Position numbers and translations under genes: made by a program
Notes under the pieces: model-generated
Told to the model about the DNA's origin: nothing
What the model saw: only the letters and a program-made list of their open reading frames with translations
The model's database searches: none
Shown: positions 13,927-27,500 of the stretch, in pieces
Numbering within the stretch: the stretch's first letter is position 1
Layout: every line of letters starts with the position of its first letter
Source: Stratiolaelaps scimitus
Lineage: Eukaryota; Arthropoda; Arachnida; Mesostigmata; Laelapidae
Assembly (NCBI GenBank): GCA_019614645.1
Contig: JABWDB010000019.1
Span: 2,216,501-2,280,500 of the forward strand
Length of the DNA stretch: 64,000 bases
Direction of reading: 5' to 3'

Positions 13927-13955
13927 CTCACCTTGTTCTCATAGTTTTACTGACC
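13927..13955 (-). promoter_or_regulatory. Two candidate 5' splice sites around the stop codon
   Basis: On the minus strand AAG|GTGAGT has its GT at 13931-13930, 7 nt after the TGA, and matches the consensus perfectly. A second site, GTG|GTCAGT with GT at 13954-13953, has the same GTCAGT core as the donor of the preceding exon. Using the first gives an intron in the 3' UTR; using the second removes WSVKL and extends the protein into an exon I cannot identify. Confidence 0.5.
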
Positions 13956-14092
13956 ACTTGTCAGAGATGGGTCTCGGCTGAGCATAGGGGCTCTGAGAGC
14001 CCGCTGGTTGTTGCGCCTGCTGCGTCTGCTGTGGGTGCTGAAGCTGCTGGTGTGGCTGATGTGCCTTTAGAGTGCCGGTGTTGTAGTTGTAT
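13939..14092 (-). CDS. Dscam-like: Dscam last coding exon: Q-rich C-terminus and stop
   Basis: Coding part 154 bp, entered in phase 2 (completing AGA) after acceptor GATTGCAG. The peptide reads YNYNTGTLKAHQP, a Q-rich stretch HQQLQHPQQTQQAQQ, then SQSPYAQPRPISDKWSVKL and TGA at 13941-13939. The last four residues S-V-K-L fit a class II PDZ-ligand pattern (hydrophobic-x-hydrophobic at the end). The other two frames of the exon hit stops, one after about 8 codons and the other after about 44. A perfect donor (AAG|GTGAGT) lies 7 nt after the stop and a weaker GTCAGT lies just before SVKL, so other C-termini or a spliced 3' UTR are possible. Confidence 0.8.
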
Positions 14093-17000
14093 CTGCAATC
14101 ACTATTAGATGTAGAATACCTGAATGATTTGTCAAGTCGTACGAGACATATATAATATAAAAATATCGTACGTATACTGATTCATAGATGCAGAGTGGAC
14201 CATCTGTCTATGAATGCCCGTTTCTGAATCTTAGAGCGGCCTGTATAAAAAAATATGAAAACTAGCTACATAGAACCGCTTCATCAGAACACCAGCGCCT
14301 GGCAATCCGTAGCAACAAAAGTAAGCTACAGCTGTGTTACGTTTCGCAAAACGCCCACAAAGATCTCGAATCACAAGATAGACACGAACTTGAACACTAT
14401 TGCCTAAGATGAACTGTTGGTACTGTTTGCGATACCAATTATTGTTAATGTTAAGACACACAATAATATGAAATACTGTTTATAAACTCTTTTTCACTCT
14501 GTTTCGATACTGACCTCTGAGGGCATGCATCCCCAATGATGATGGAGTCGTCCTCGTATGCCGATGAGCACAGATCGCTCTCGGCAGCCCCGGATGATAT
14601 AATGGACGACACGGCCTCCTGCTTGTGCTGATTCGCCGCCGCCTCCTTGTACATATCTGCGGTGGTGAGCGCAGAACCTGACATTACATAACGTGGCTTA
14701 TTAAACAAACGTTCTACGCACTAGATTTGACTGCTGCTATCAATTTCCGCATAAAATGCAGACGTTTTGTTGCTCTTCGATTAAGGACGACGTCTTGCAA
14801 AAATAAGACTATGCGCGCCTGTTTGGCTCCTCGACGTAATGTTTGCTGACATGTCGCCTACCCACCCACCCAGCCTGGAGTGGCCACCACTTACTTCAGT
14901 ATCATATTCGTCTATGCCACCTCGATGACATACCAAGGTAGGATCTCACGGGACTCGCTTAAATTTGTCGCACCGCCATGATCATCACAGATATTTAGAT
15001 ACATATAACAACGCAGTCTTAGAGAATATCTATAAATAATCCATCACCTGATTATTTATAGATATTCTCGAAGCCGACTGTCTGAGTTACTGGCAGTGCA
15101 AGCAGCTGTTTGCCACTGTTGAGCCCAGATACTCAGGCCCACTTGCTGGCGATGGCGTATGAGAGCGGATATGCACGTACGTGTCGTTCGAACATCGTTA
15201 CATTCGCATTTCATCCGGACACAAGTGCTGACATTGAACTTCGAAAGTAGGAAGCGCACTGCATTCTCTTCCGTTGCGGTCGAGTAAGCTGCCTCCGGGA
15301 AGTGGACCAGCAACCGCAACCACCATTAGCAGTGCGACGGCTGAAACAGCCAGTTAGCAAACAGTTCATGCAGCGGATGTTGGATGGTTCGACGGTTCAC
15401 CATGAGGGCCAGTCCGCGAGTGTTGGCGGCCACCGCGAAAGCGATGCGCATCGCGGTTCATTGGGCTACTTGCCTGTACTGGCACTGGCACGTCAAGGTC
15501 GGCCGTATGACAAACGCTGCTGTCGAGGGTCTTCCTCATCTATTGCGCTTTCGGAAGAGACAGAGAGAAGATGAGAGAGAAACCAAGGAAGATGCCGGCG
15601 AACATCGGTGAGCCGAGCGCCGAGCACACTGATCTCTCACGCGTCTGCGGCTGGTAAATTACCTTCCAGGTAGCTCATCCTTAGCACCAGCGTCGGGCGT
15701 CTTTTTTCATGGCCTTCGAGCAGCCGCCACCCACATACTGGAGCTATCCCCACCGGGAACTTCTACCTTGCATGACGGTGTAGGTTCGTTCCCATAGTTC
15801 AACCTTTCAGGCTTCTTCTCTGACTCGACCAAGCAGAGACCGTGTCTTAACGCGGGTACAGACAGTTCTATCGGCCGCTGCCTAATGCCGAACAGCACTG
15901 CGCCTCTCGCCGTGCAGCTACCTGAATGGAAAATAGCTGAAGAATGTTTCTGTTGCAGCGCAAAACTCCCTCCTTCTGCTGCCTCTTAAACAACTCGAGA
16001 CTTAAACCTCATTCGCTTCCCCAACGCCCCCAAGGGAATCAAACACAAAGGCATAATTATCTATTCCCCTCCCCTCCTAACATAATCAGAGACTTCGACA
16101 GCTACACTACACCTTTGCCTCAGCTGCTCCGGACCCCGAGCTGGTGCTAGTCAACAGCGCAAAGTTCGTTCCATTCTTTTGAGTTATTTTTCTGAGCCGT
16201 GTACAGCCGACACCGGTATGTATGTGCAGCCGTATGAGAAGATCGTGAGGCTACAGACGTTCTTTTTGTAGAATCGGAATCTAAATGAAGCGACCGCCGG
16301 CACCACTGCCGCCATCACTTTCAATAGTTCTTAGTTCCCTGCAGCGAAAGGGGAGACTTGCTACGTATCGATTTATTTAAACTGTTGAAACTGGCACCTC
16401 AATCGTCTCGCGCCATAGCTGGCAACTGGTCTGCCCGTGGGCAGATTACAGCGGCAGTCGGGCAGACAGACACACACACATGCAAGGATACTATTGCATG
16501 GCAGACCACCCGACGAATTTCTGCTACCACCAGCCAAGGAGCTTCGTCTGGGCTCGCTATCCGTTCTCCCTGAACACCCCTTGCCAAGTCTGCTTCGGGT
16601 TCCCTCCCACATAAACGTCTGTATATACACACACACACACTCATTCGCGTTCATTAACTTGTGTGCTCTGTCACGTGCAGAGTGCAGCCGACGGCGGAGG
16701 TGGTAGCGATGATGGTTCTGTCAGCATACGCTACGCAAGCTAGAGGGAGAGAGCCGCACGTGGAAGCAACGGCTAACAACAGCGGTTTACTTCGGTTTCA
16801 GCTTCGGGATGTTAAAACAAGTCGGCAGAGGGATCGTCTCTGAAGGTATAGCACCGTGCTGCAGTGCTACATAGCCCTATTCCTCTCTCTCTCTCTCCCT
16901 TCGCGGAACCAGCACCCGCCCACCACCCAGCACCCTCCTACCGTTACAGCCACGGCGGCAGGGGCCTCTGCTCGACTCTTGTTGAGTTGAAACATAAAAG

Positions 17001-20000
17001 TCTTAACACCAGCGTCGTCAAATTATCGACCAATCATCACTCTTGATCGGCGAGTCTGGTCGTACATCCCCTCGCTCTCGCTCGCTCGATTATTTCTATC
17101 AACTGGGAGATGGGGAAGATCTGGGCGATGCACGGGCGTTATTTAGTCACTTCTGCCATCGCCATTTGGCGTCCGTCGTCCGTCCTTTGTCTATCTTTCT
17201 CTCTTTCTCGTTCTTTATAAGCGGTCTCGGACTCACAGGGTGGGGAGTGCCAATGCCGCTTGCTGCGCAATCTAACCCCGTACAGTAACCCTATTCATTA
17301 ACGGGGAACTACTTACTAATCACACCTGCAACTGTGTCGTACTTATCGCCCCCTATCTCTCTCTCTCTCTCTTGCACAAAGCTACGCAAATCGTGGCTGG
17401 CTGGCTGACTGTCTGGCTTGGACTCCCTCTGACCTCTTCTCCCGTTTCTCATTCACCGTTCCATTGCTCTATCGCCCCCCCCCCTCTCCTGCGTCATCGT
17501 ATCGATCGTTTCCAGCGAGGCAGTCAAGGCTTGAGCCGGCACAACCCAACCTCGCCCTATCTCGTCCACATCAGGGCGAAAGAGGCAACTGTGAGAGGAG
17601 CACTGACTCTATGCGGTGCAGTGGTCCGCCGTTTTGCGTTTCATCGGCCGTCAATCGTCACCCCACTCGGGAGCTAATTCCAACCGCCTCAGTGTACATT
17701 TAGCAGGGGACCTTTAGCCGAGGACTTTTGCTGATGCTGCTGGCATGCGCGTTACGAGACCTTAAATATTACTGTTGCAACAGCTATAGGTGCTGCAGTT
17801 TCGTTCTTCGATTCCTTTCTCCTCGCACCCTGCTGTTGCCCAGCTTGGTGCGGTCGTTAGCCCTATTTCTCACTATTCTACGAGATTATTTTTTTCCGTC
17901 AGTGGGTTCAGGGCTCTTTCAGTGGCGTCGACTCCCTTCGTCTTATCGGCTAATTTGTTAATTCCTCTAATCAGATTATGGGGGTAACCGAGCGAGAAAG
18001 ACAGAGAGAACGAGATATCGGCATGGACAGACGCAAGTACCGTTCTACAATGAAACAGAAGCCTCCGTTGCCAAGAATGCAACGAGAACGGCATCCCGCA
18101 CATAGACTTGCACGCCGTTGAGACAGATTGAAAATGGCTGGGACGATTACCATCGTCATTGGACGACCCTGCCCTAATTAAACTGTTTGCTTTGTAGCCA
18201 CTTGTGTCGCCCTTACTGCAAGTCGTTCCGATTCTATTCGAGCGCGCTCTTTTGACTATTTTAGTGAAAGACTTCGTGGTCTTCCAGAAGTATTCATTTG
18301 CAGACTGGTTGCAGATGCTTATTTCCCAAACACGGGTCAGAATGCCTCATGGTACTGTGGGCAATTTGAAGAAATAAATTCGTTGTTACTGTTCGTCACT
18401 CAGTAACATTATCTTATAGATACAGCCCATGTTATACCTGCAGATTTCTGGAAATGAATGCACAAACTGCATTGCTGAATCTGCGTTTCAGTTCGCATAC
18501 TCCATGCGGGATTCAAATTCGAGACTTAATCGTATCAGATTCGCAGCATTTCCCCTACGCTGTTTCCCTTCTGAACAATTAATGCACGCTGACAAATCTA
18601 ATCAATGTCGTAAGTCGATTCAGTCAAACCATCGGGGCTATTGTAATCTATCGTTCGATTCGGATTACAGCGTGCATTGTTGTACAACAGTACAATCCCG
18701 CTGCTGGAAAACTTATGCATTCGTTGGGATTCCGCCGTTCGTTCCCCTAACCGTTCATCCATCCACCACTACAATACTGGCACCACCGAAAATTCAATAG
18801 CAAAGGTGCATATGTACGCTAGTATAACGTAGGCCGACAAACGTCTAGCGGACGGACGTACACTTTTGCATCTGGTACGCGAATCTGTGTCACGCGAGAG
18901 CGATCGTGGCTTCCCCCACATCGTGGACCCTGGCGGCTATGCGTTGGGGGTGGCGGGGGCCACATTGCTTACGTTTTCCTCGCTCCGTCCTTTCTCCCTC
19001 TCTTTCAGTTTCTTTCGCTTTCGTTGATACTTTCCATCGTCCTGAATTGTCGGCTCACCCGGGCTGTTCTCCGACGACTCGTCCGACTGCTCGTTCGTTC
19101 GTTCATATGCGACGACCGACGGACCGGCCACCGGACCGGCGCCCGCCTCGAACGCACCACGACACCAGCGACGGCGACCAACCTCATCGGAATCGATATA
19201 TGTGCGCGTGCCACGCGGTGTGGTGCGCAAGCATGATGCTCCAGGACTACCCAGCGGCGGCTAAGGCGGACTCTGCGGAGCGCCGGCAATGAAAAATGCA
19301 CCACGCGCAGGCAGTAACCCCACCAGAAGCAGCGTCTAGCCGCCGTTTCTGCAGTGAACCCCCTCGCCCGTTGCTTCTTCTCTGGCCCCTTGGCCGAAGC
19401 CGACCCCAGGCCGGCCCCCGGCCATTCCTCTTATCTTTCGTTTTCCATCAATATCAATTTGAACAAGCCAGGCAGCTTGGCCACTGCTGGTGGTAGTGGG
19501 GTAAGGAAGCTTCCTTACCCCACTACCCCCGAAAACTACAGCCAACGAATAGTGCGACAAGGAAAACGATGTGGCACTAGCAGCGGCAGCAGCAGTGCTA
19601 TGGGAAGAATGGGCGTCCAATGCTCCAAAGCGTTGGACGCGGCGTGCGAGCTATCTTGGGCCGTTTGGCGATGGAGGTCGGTGAAGCTGGCGCGCCTTGG
19701 GCCATGTCCGGGGTGTGGCAATAGGCCCGATCGTACAATACGAATACTGATGTGAGTCGAGACGAGACTGGTCTTGCGGGGCGCGACAACGATCAGCTGT
19801 TGTTGCTGCTGCCGCCTCCGCGGTTGCTGCTGCACCCGACGATGAAGGTTCGAAGCAGAGCAGGGGAAGGATCTCTCGAGAAAGGACGCCCAAAATCGTA
19901 AGGCGGACGATAGAACGGGTGATAATGTGGGTTAGAATGAACAAAGAAGAATTATCATCACCGTGATAGATATCGTTGTTTTTGTCAAATTCTCCCGGGG

Positions 20001-23000
20001 CGAGACCAATACAATTTGACAATGCTCACCGACCATTTCCTCAGGCCCTCAGGCTGCTAACTTCTCAGTAAAAGCCGGCCCCTATAGACGTCCACATACA
20101 GGCCATATGGCAACATTCGATATGGGCTGAAGCGTTTGCCTCCCTTGATTCACATATTCAGTTTTCCATGTGCTTGGCTAGCTATTGTCGCACTTCATGC
20201 GCTCTTGAAAAGAAACTCTGTTCTCGATCACGTGTGTACCATCTCAGTTAATCCTATCCATTTCGTTATCCACAAAATCGGTAATTGTTTCGCCATTCAT
20301 GCCAGCACACCTTATGCAGTTTGAATAACCAATGTGGCTATATGCGTCTAGAGCACTTTTCTAGAGTTTGTCTTTCAGTGTAACGCACTCAGGACCGGAA
20401 TAGATTTTGGTGTCTTCGTCGAGTAGCACAAGCACGACCAGAACCTCGGATCGAGGAAATGCGGCTTTCGTATCTGTCGGTCGGCGCCTAGCGCATAAGC
20501 ACACTGACTGGATTGTACGCATTCTCTAAATGAACTTGTCCCAATATTTAATTCGTGTAGATTTCAGCTGCTTGTCGAATTGTACCATATTCTTGCTAAA
20601 AATGGCACCTAGTGGTAAGTTCTGTGGATGGCGGCGTTTTGTCATGGCCTTGGCAGTAATCACGCTGGCTAATATATATATATATATATGTATATAGCAA
20701 TCTATATATATATATAGATTGTTATAATGATTGCCTTATAGTTTTCTACGTTTAGCCAGCTGTTGCTGCTGCGAATGCATATTACGTAAACGTTACGGCG
20801 GCTTTATAAAGTTTGTACGATGCATGGGTTTTCGGGTATATTTTATTACGTACAAGCGTACCCCTTTTACGGCGCCTGTCACGACGGGCAAGCGAGTTCG
20901 GCGACGACGGCGGCAGCTATAAGAGGTGGGGGAGATACACCGGTCATAAAAGTTGTTCCTTCTATCAATTATAACTGCGTAGAGCCTGAACAACAATCGC
21001 GGGATTGAGCCTGTCCTCAATCCCCTATAGTACAACGACGGTTTTACAGTAGTTTTTGGCACTACTATATAATACTAGTCCTACTCCGATAACGGTGCCA
21101 ACAGATAAAAGTACTGTCAGCGCCTGCGTTGGCAGTTATGTTAAGCAGCTATGCATTATATTGTAAGCGGGTGAGCAAGTTGATATGTATACATGTATGC
21201 ATGCGTTTTATTTTGGTAGACCCTTCGAGACTCAACACTCGTTAGATTGTTATGACTAGCTGACGGATCGCTAAACGTCTCACTCATGGCCTGCCGCACT
21301 AAATCACGTATACTCCAGCTACCCAAACCGCTTAGGTTGCAGTTCAAACAGAGGGAGATAAAGAGAGAGTTCGTACGGACTCATGTTTCTCGTCAAAGCG
21401 TTTCGTCCCAGGTTTCCTCTTCGTTTTGTAGTGGCCCAGCAGCCCCGGACGCGTCCCTCCTCTCTAGGTGCAGCCGTCCGATCCTCTGTTGCCCTGTTGC
21501 CGAATAATGCCACTTGAAGAAGACCCAGCCAATTAGGAAGCAGGCACTTCTAGCGGCCATGGGACGCTAAACCTCGCGACGCTGACTGTAAAGGTGCGAC
21601 GACGCCGATCTGGGCTCTAAAATAGCGGGAATTTTATTTAGATGAACCAAGCGGGCGAGCTAGCTGGCTCGCTACTTGCGCGAGCAAGAGCTCCAGCCGG
21701 AGCCCTTTGCTTGAAGCTGCACTACTCCACGCCACACTCATAGCAGTGAGCTTGCCATCCTGCCGTCAATTCTCCATGAGAGCCCAACCTCTTCACCCTT
21801 CGGAGGGGCCTTTGCCCGAGGCTTTGAAGCAGGCAGTAGGATTTTGCCTCTCCCCGAGTCTCCCATTGCTGCCAAAAGTGGACGCCCGCCCCGGATGTGA
21901 GTCCGTGATGGGCAGCCAGCCCTCAGCTCTCCAGGTAGTACTGCTGGCTCTGCCGCAGTGGCGGATACAGAGAACATCAACAAGTGGATAGCAATGGGAT
22001 AGTAGTAATAGCAGTATTGGGATGCGGGTAGTTACTGCAGCGACGGAGGCGACTGAGAGGGGGGCAGAGGACGAAAGAAAGACGAGACGGCAGGCGGCTT
22101 TAAACTCAACTTACGCAACTACCACTGGCGTCGTGCGTATCTACCCACCTTCGAGATCCTCTTCAAACAGATCCTGGTCGAACGACCGACCAAGCGATAG
22201 AGGGCGATACTTCTGCTTCGGGGTTTGACCCATCGCTGAGCGGTCCAACGTGGCCGAAGATGACACGCCATTGCAGTAACCTTGTTGCACAGCCTGCAAA
22301 ATAGTGAGAGAGGAAGAGAAAGAGAATAATATAGACAACAGACAAACAAGCAGCGCATATGTACATAATCATATCGATTCGGGATTTAAATAACTAAATA
22401 TTAGATCTCAAAATAGATCTCTCTTTTCTTTTTATTTGGTATAAAGATATTCTTACTTGGGCCATAGTTCGAAGCTACTTTTGTATCACTTACGACTTAC
22501 ATGGGCTGTGTAATTTCGTTTCGAATATCGTGCATTTATATGTGATGCTTTTAGTGTCAGTGTGAGCTGGGGTGCAAAAAACACCCCCCTTTTATTTTAT
22601 TTTTATCTCTTTTATTTATTTTTTATTTTATCGAGAACTAAAGCGTATTGTATTGCAGTTCCGAAAATAAACTTGATTTTGAAACTTGAAACTTGAAAAC
22701 GACCGAAACGGATTCTCTATAGAAGTTCATTGTGCAATGCAATCACGTGTCGACGGGGCTGTCGATATACGCTAACAGCATCCCCATTGTACAGCAGTTA
22801 GTGAGTACCTTCTCAGACCTTAGGGATATTATTTCCTATCATTGTAGGGTACGTTGAAATTTTTCGTGATGTCTGGTTCCTACCCTGATTCGATGAGGCA
22901 CCTCGTAGGTGTGTTCTTTGTTCTTGGCGACCCTTCTCAGCGTCTCGGCTACCATGTCACCCTTGAAATTAAACGCTTCAGCAGCCTGCTGCGCAGCATA

Positions 23001-26000
23001 AGGACAGTATAATGTCTCGTGGTCATTGTTGTACATGATATCGTTGACAGGATCTTTCGAGCACTTCCCATATGTGTTCATCGATAGATCATCGCGTGAT
23101 TGACCTAAGAAAGGAAGAGGTGGAGAGAGAGAGAGAGAGATAGAGAGAAAATGATTATTTGTGCGCGGCGCATTATGCTCGGTTATATTTTTCATGTCTA
23201 AAACCATACGACGTTCGCTTTTGTCCCAATGACTACTAGTATACTCTCTGTATAGATCCTTTTCAATTTTTGGTTTCAGCTTCAAAAGTCAGTTCAGATC
23301 AATAGCTGGCTCAGTCGGACTCGAATTCGGGGAAGTTCCTCAGGATGTGGCGAGCAGCTCGTTCGTCCGTAAATATCTAAAACCCGACTGAATTCAGGTT
23401 GTCTCTATTGCTGCCATTGCCGGCGACGTTTTTCGCAGGGCTTGTTACCTGCCGCTGATAGTCTTGCTAGTAGAGCCACTCCTTCCTCATTGGCTCTCTC
23501 ATCTTCTGTCTATCTAGCTATCGGGGTCTTCCTCCGTTCTCATCGTTTTCTCAAGGCCGCGGTCTCTGGAGCGCATCGGAGGCAGCAGAGCTCGCCGTGT
23601 GTGGGCGAACTTGCTGCTCAAGTATATGCAAGGACTCTGTCAGTGGCGGCCGCAGCAAATATCAATCATGTGCGGCAAGCGGCTGCTCGTGTCTCGACTC
23701 GAACGACGATGGCCTATACCGGTACTATCCTACCACGCCAACCTATAGCCGTACCCATACATGGTCGGCTAGGCCAGGTCCAGCTGACTGCTCCTTTTCT
23801 TCTTTTGCTGGCCTTCGGCGGTCGAAGAAGCGGGTCCGCGTTGTTGCCTGTTGCCGACCTTCGATAGCTACCGGGGGCGTTGCCGCTGGCGGCAGGACCT
23901 GACCATGACGGGAGTGCGGTTGCGTTGGGTTAAGTCAGCCCTGGCATAGGCCCTGGGCCAGGCTCTTCTTCTCTCGAGGGGGAAGAATACTTGTATCACA
24001 CCACCAAGTGTTCGTCGTTTCCTCACATCTCTCTTCGCCTGTGTGGCCGGGTTCCACTGCGTTTCCTATATCCATCCCCCAACCCTCCCTTGCTCTCTCT
24101 CTCTCTGCGATTCGGCCCGCTACCGCGGCCGCCGTCCTGCTGGCTGGCAGACTCTGTGAACGTGGTCCTCGTCCCGGAGGCACAAGCAGCAGCAGCAGTC
24201 CGTCGTAGTCATCCTCCGACCTCGATGGTGACGTGCACAATTTCTCAGCTGCGCGGACGCACTATTCGTACGTTCTACCTGCTTCGTTCGTTTCCCATCT
24301 TCTCTACGTCTATTGCCGCTCTGCCGTTTCTCGTCTTCCTCTGTTAGTGCTTTCTGCTCGTCTTCGCATCAGCGCGGCGTTTCCTTCTCCTCTTGCTCCT
24401 GTGTGTCCTTGTCGGCTCCCTCAGGAGCCAGAAACAGGAGCCGCGCGAGCACGCACCCGACGCAACCTTCTCTGACGGTGGAGGCATCCTAACCCGACCT
24501 CCAGCCATCTCTTCAACCTTCAACCGAAGACTAGAGCCGCCTAGCGAAGGGTCCTCTTTCGCGCACATCCCTCAGCCTCCTCTTCATATCAAGGGCTTGG
24601 CTGGTTCTTCTTCGCCCTACTACCGTGGGGCAATAAGCCACGCACGTCGTCCGGACCGAGGTCCGGCAGCCTGGCGTTCGTTACGGCAATAATAACAATC
24701 ATAACAACAACAGCATCAGCCTCAGTGCGGTGTCCGCGCCGGCCAGCGTCTGCGTGATCCGACAAACTGCCTCTCATCCTGTTCCCATCCAAGGACGAAT
24801 GCCGCTGCCTGGATGGACACACACATACACACACGTTGAACGGCATCGGGTGAGCAAGGTGTATGGGTATAGGGCACATATATGGTGTCCGCTTGCTTCG
24901 TTCAGTTTTGCTTGTGTAAGTTTCTGCGTGAGCGTACATCTCTGTCTGAGTGTCTGAGTGAAGGACGGGAAATACTGCAGAATAGCAGTAACCGGAAAAA
25001 GGACAGAGGTACCTCCCCCCTCGCAGACCTGCTTGATAGCCAGCCACAGCGGCAGACCCAGACCCAGTACGTAAGACGACCAGCCTTACCACCAGTCTGT
25101 TGTCGGCCTCATCTTCCATAGACATCAGGGCGCAAACACAACGAACGCCACTGCAGCCCAGCCCAACCCACACCAACCCATCGCGGCGTTCGCAAAAGTG
25201 AACAGACAGAACAGGTGTACGTACGCTCTGTCCTTCTACTGCTGCTCCTTTCGGGCAGAATAAATTGGGTTTCCAGCTGGACCACGACGCCAAGGGGACA
25301 ACGGGCAGCCACCAACAGCAGGCTGACTACCGGCGGACGTAACAGCATGGACCCAGCGACTGACCCAACGACTGACCCAGCTGACGGAGAGGGCGAGAAA
25401 ACACTGCGAGACTGTGGGAGGCGCACAGAGAGAGAGAGAGAGACAAAGGGGGAGGAGGCGAAACAACGAGAGATAGATAGAAAGAAAAAAGAAGAAGCAA
25501 AAAGCAGGAGTAGAACGGCGAGTTTGAGACGAACAGAGGCCGAACGAGGACAGAGGAAACCCGAAATCTCGGTGGTGACAGCAGCAACAGCAATAGCGCC
25601 AATGGTTGTACGTCAGCCACGGTAGCTGCGCAAGGCAGAGCAACAAGACGCGGCGCTGCCGGAGGCGGGCTGCCGCGGCGAGCCCGTGGCCGACATAGCT
25701 CCCGTCCTGGCGGGACGAAGGACCCGACAAGTGACAGGGTAACGAGCAGAGGGCTACCAGGACAACAGCAAGAACAAGCAGTAGCGGTAGCAGTGGGAGA
25801 AGTAGTAGAAGTAGCAGTAGTCGCAACAAGTGAAAGCAATACACTTTCAAATGACACACAGCGGAAGAAGTAAAGCAACGTTTGCTGGACAACTCCATCT
25901 CTCTCTGTTCTGGTGGAGTCTCCTCGGCCTTTTTCAATTCCCATCCCCTGCTCTCCCTCTGCGTTTCTTCACCGTCCGCTGTTCAAGCGCTGGCTGACAC

Positions 26001-27469
26001 AACAACGCTGGCTTATCACACGCGAAATATTGTCTCACACACAGACACCGCGGCCGATGCCGCAGCCGCCGCCGCCGCCGCCACCTCGTATAGAACGAAG
26101 AACAACAACTCGGTGCAAGTACCTACCGCTACGTGTGTAAGAGCAATTTACAATAGACAGTTCCCTTTGTTTTGCTGCCCCTGCCTCCGTGCTAGCCATC
26201 TCTAGGGGCGTCCGTTCGCTGGTCAAACAAATAAACAAATGCATACAAGCTGAATCAAGCGGACACGTCCACGATTGATTCGATGAGTATACGGGACGGG
26301 TAGCCGAGGAAACGAAGAACCTCGAAGAGCATCGCGGCTAAACGACACCTCGCGTTGGCGCCATTGATCGAAATGGCATAAGTTGAAGCTATCCGTTAGA
26401 TTAATAGCTAGTAGTGTCACGCGGCTCAAAGGGTAATGGATCGGGGTGGTAGGGTGGAGCATCATCCCTGATCAATTGTCGCCTTTAGGCAATTGCTCAC
26501 TGCAATTATTATTATTATTATTATCACCGACTAAATACTAGTTGGATGACGGTAGAGAGGTAGGCTGCCACTGTCTGCTATTACGTTTCAAGAGCTGCGT
26601 CGGCGGAACGACATGCTGTACGTGCAGGTGACGTTGATGGAGCACTTCGCCCTAGCGAAAACATTTATAGTGGCAATGACTTGCTTTTTGAGGCTGTGTC
26701 GGCTATGCGGAATAGTGTTGAATTTGCGGTAGTTTGTGTTAAAAAAAATATTGTATATATTATTTTCAAGTATTAATTTTAAATTGCCCTATTAAGTTAA
26801 GTAGGGCAAGGGCGAAATGAGGCGTATTTTGTCAACTAGCCAGACTCACAAATTTGTGGTTCGCAGGATAGCTGCGACAGGATTGTCAATATTCGAAATA
26901 TTCTTTCTTCTTAGAGTGAAACCTCATGCATTCGGTCTATTCTTTCGGGGAATGCCGTGATTTTGTTTGAAATAATTATCCCCTTTGTTATAGGCGATGG
27001 CGCCGGATGTCTCCTCGGAGATACGCCGAGATTTTTGTGAGAGGAACGGTTTGTCAGTGGTCACATTACTCACGCGCGAAGTGGCCAGTGTATGTGCAAT
27101 TCGAGCTTCTTTCGAATAAGATTTATACCTATAATATGAACTATTGCGCGATGCTCTGTTTCAGGTTCTGACGTGTACTCAGGTTTTACCATCTCAAGTA
27201 AACATTAAATCTGTTGTCGTGTAAACAGCATGTCGTAAGTGTACACTACTGTTGCCGGGATTTCAATAAACAATATAGACAAAAATACAGGTATACAGGT
27301 CTCCTGTCAATAGGGATGTACAATATTATGGAACCTATGGCTTCGCGTATAGGCTACAAACCATCGGTTCGGACTCAGCAAGCCACGCCATGGACTAGCT
27401 CTGTAACAATACGTTTAGTGAACAATATCTGCGTTCATGGACGTACTCATAATAATGCAGTCGGTTTCA

Positions 27470-27500
<31 letters not shown>

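Larger units (their letters stand above)
1..13938. other. Downstream flank of the Dscam-like gene; no supportable gene
   Basis: No open frame here resembles a known protein or has exon-like structure. The stretch holds TA, CT, GTT, TAA and CTG microsatellites and one strong palindrome at 10.75-10.81 kb. From about 5.9 to 13.2 kb the plus strand is rich in pyrimidines (TCTC, CTTC, GTT runs), so the transcript strand would be rich in GAGA and CAA. This resembles the long low-complexity 3' UTRs of some arthropod neuronal genes, but I cannot place a polyadenylation site. 3.2-4.0 kb has short interrupted frames that could be an old retroelement remnant; I could not identify it. Confidence 0.6.
14678..22148 (-). 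other. Large intron (about 7.5 kb) in the cytoplasmic-tail region
   Basis: No exon-like or protein-like segment was found on either strand. It contains two of the strongest palindromes in the window (15,022-15,069 and 19,492-19,527), a TA run with a flanking AT palindrome near 20.67-20.72 kb, and short CT and CA runs. Alternative exons cannot be excluded by eye. Confidence 0.65.

Noticed and set aside
24589..25937. Minus-strand frames of 205-234 codons
   Set aside because: Leucine runs and C/V runs come from CT and AC microsatellites and pyrimidine tracts; no domain and no splice context.
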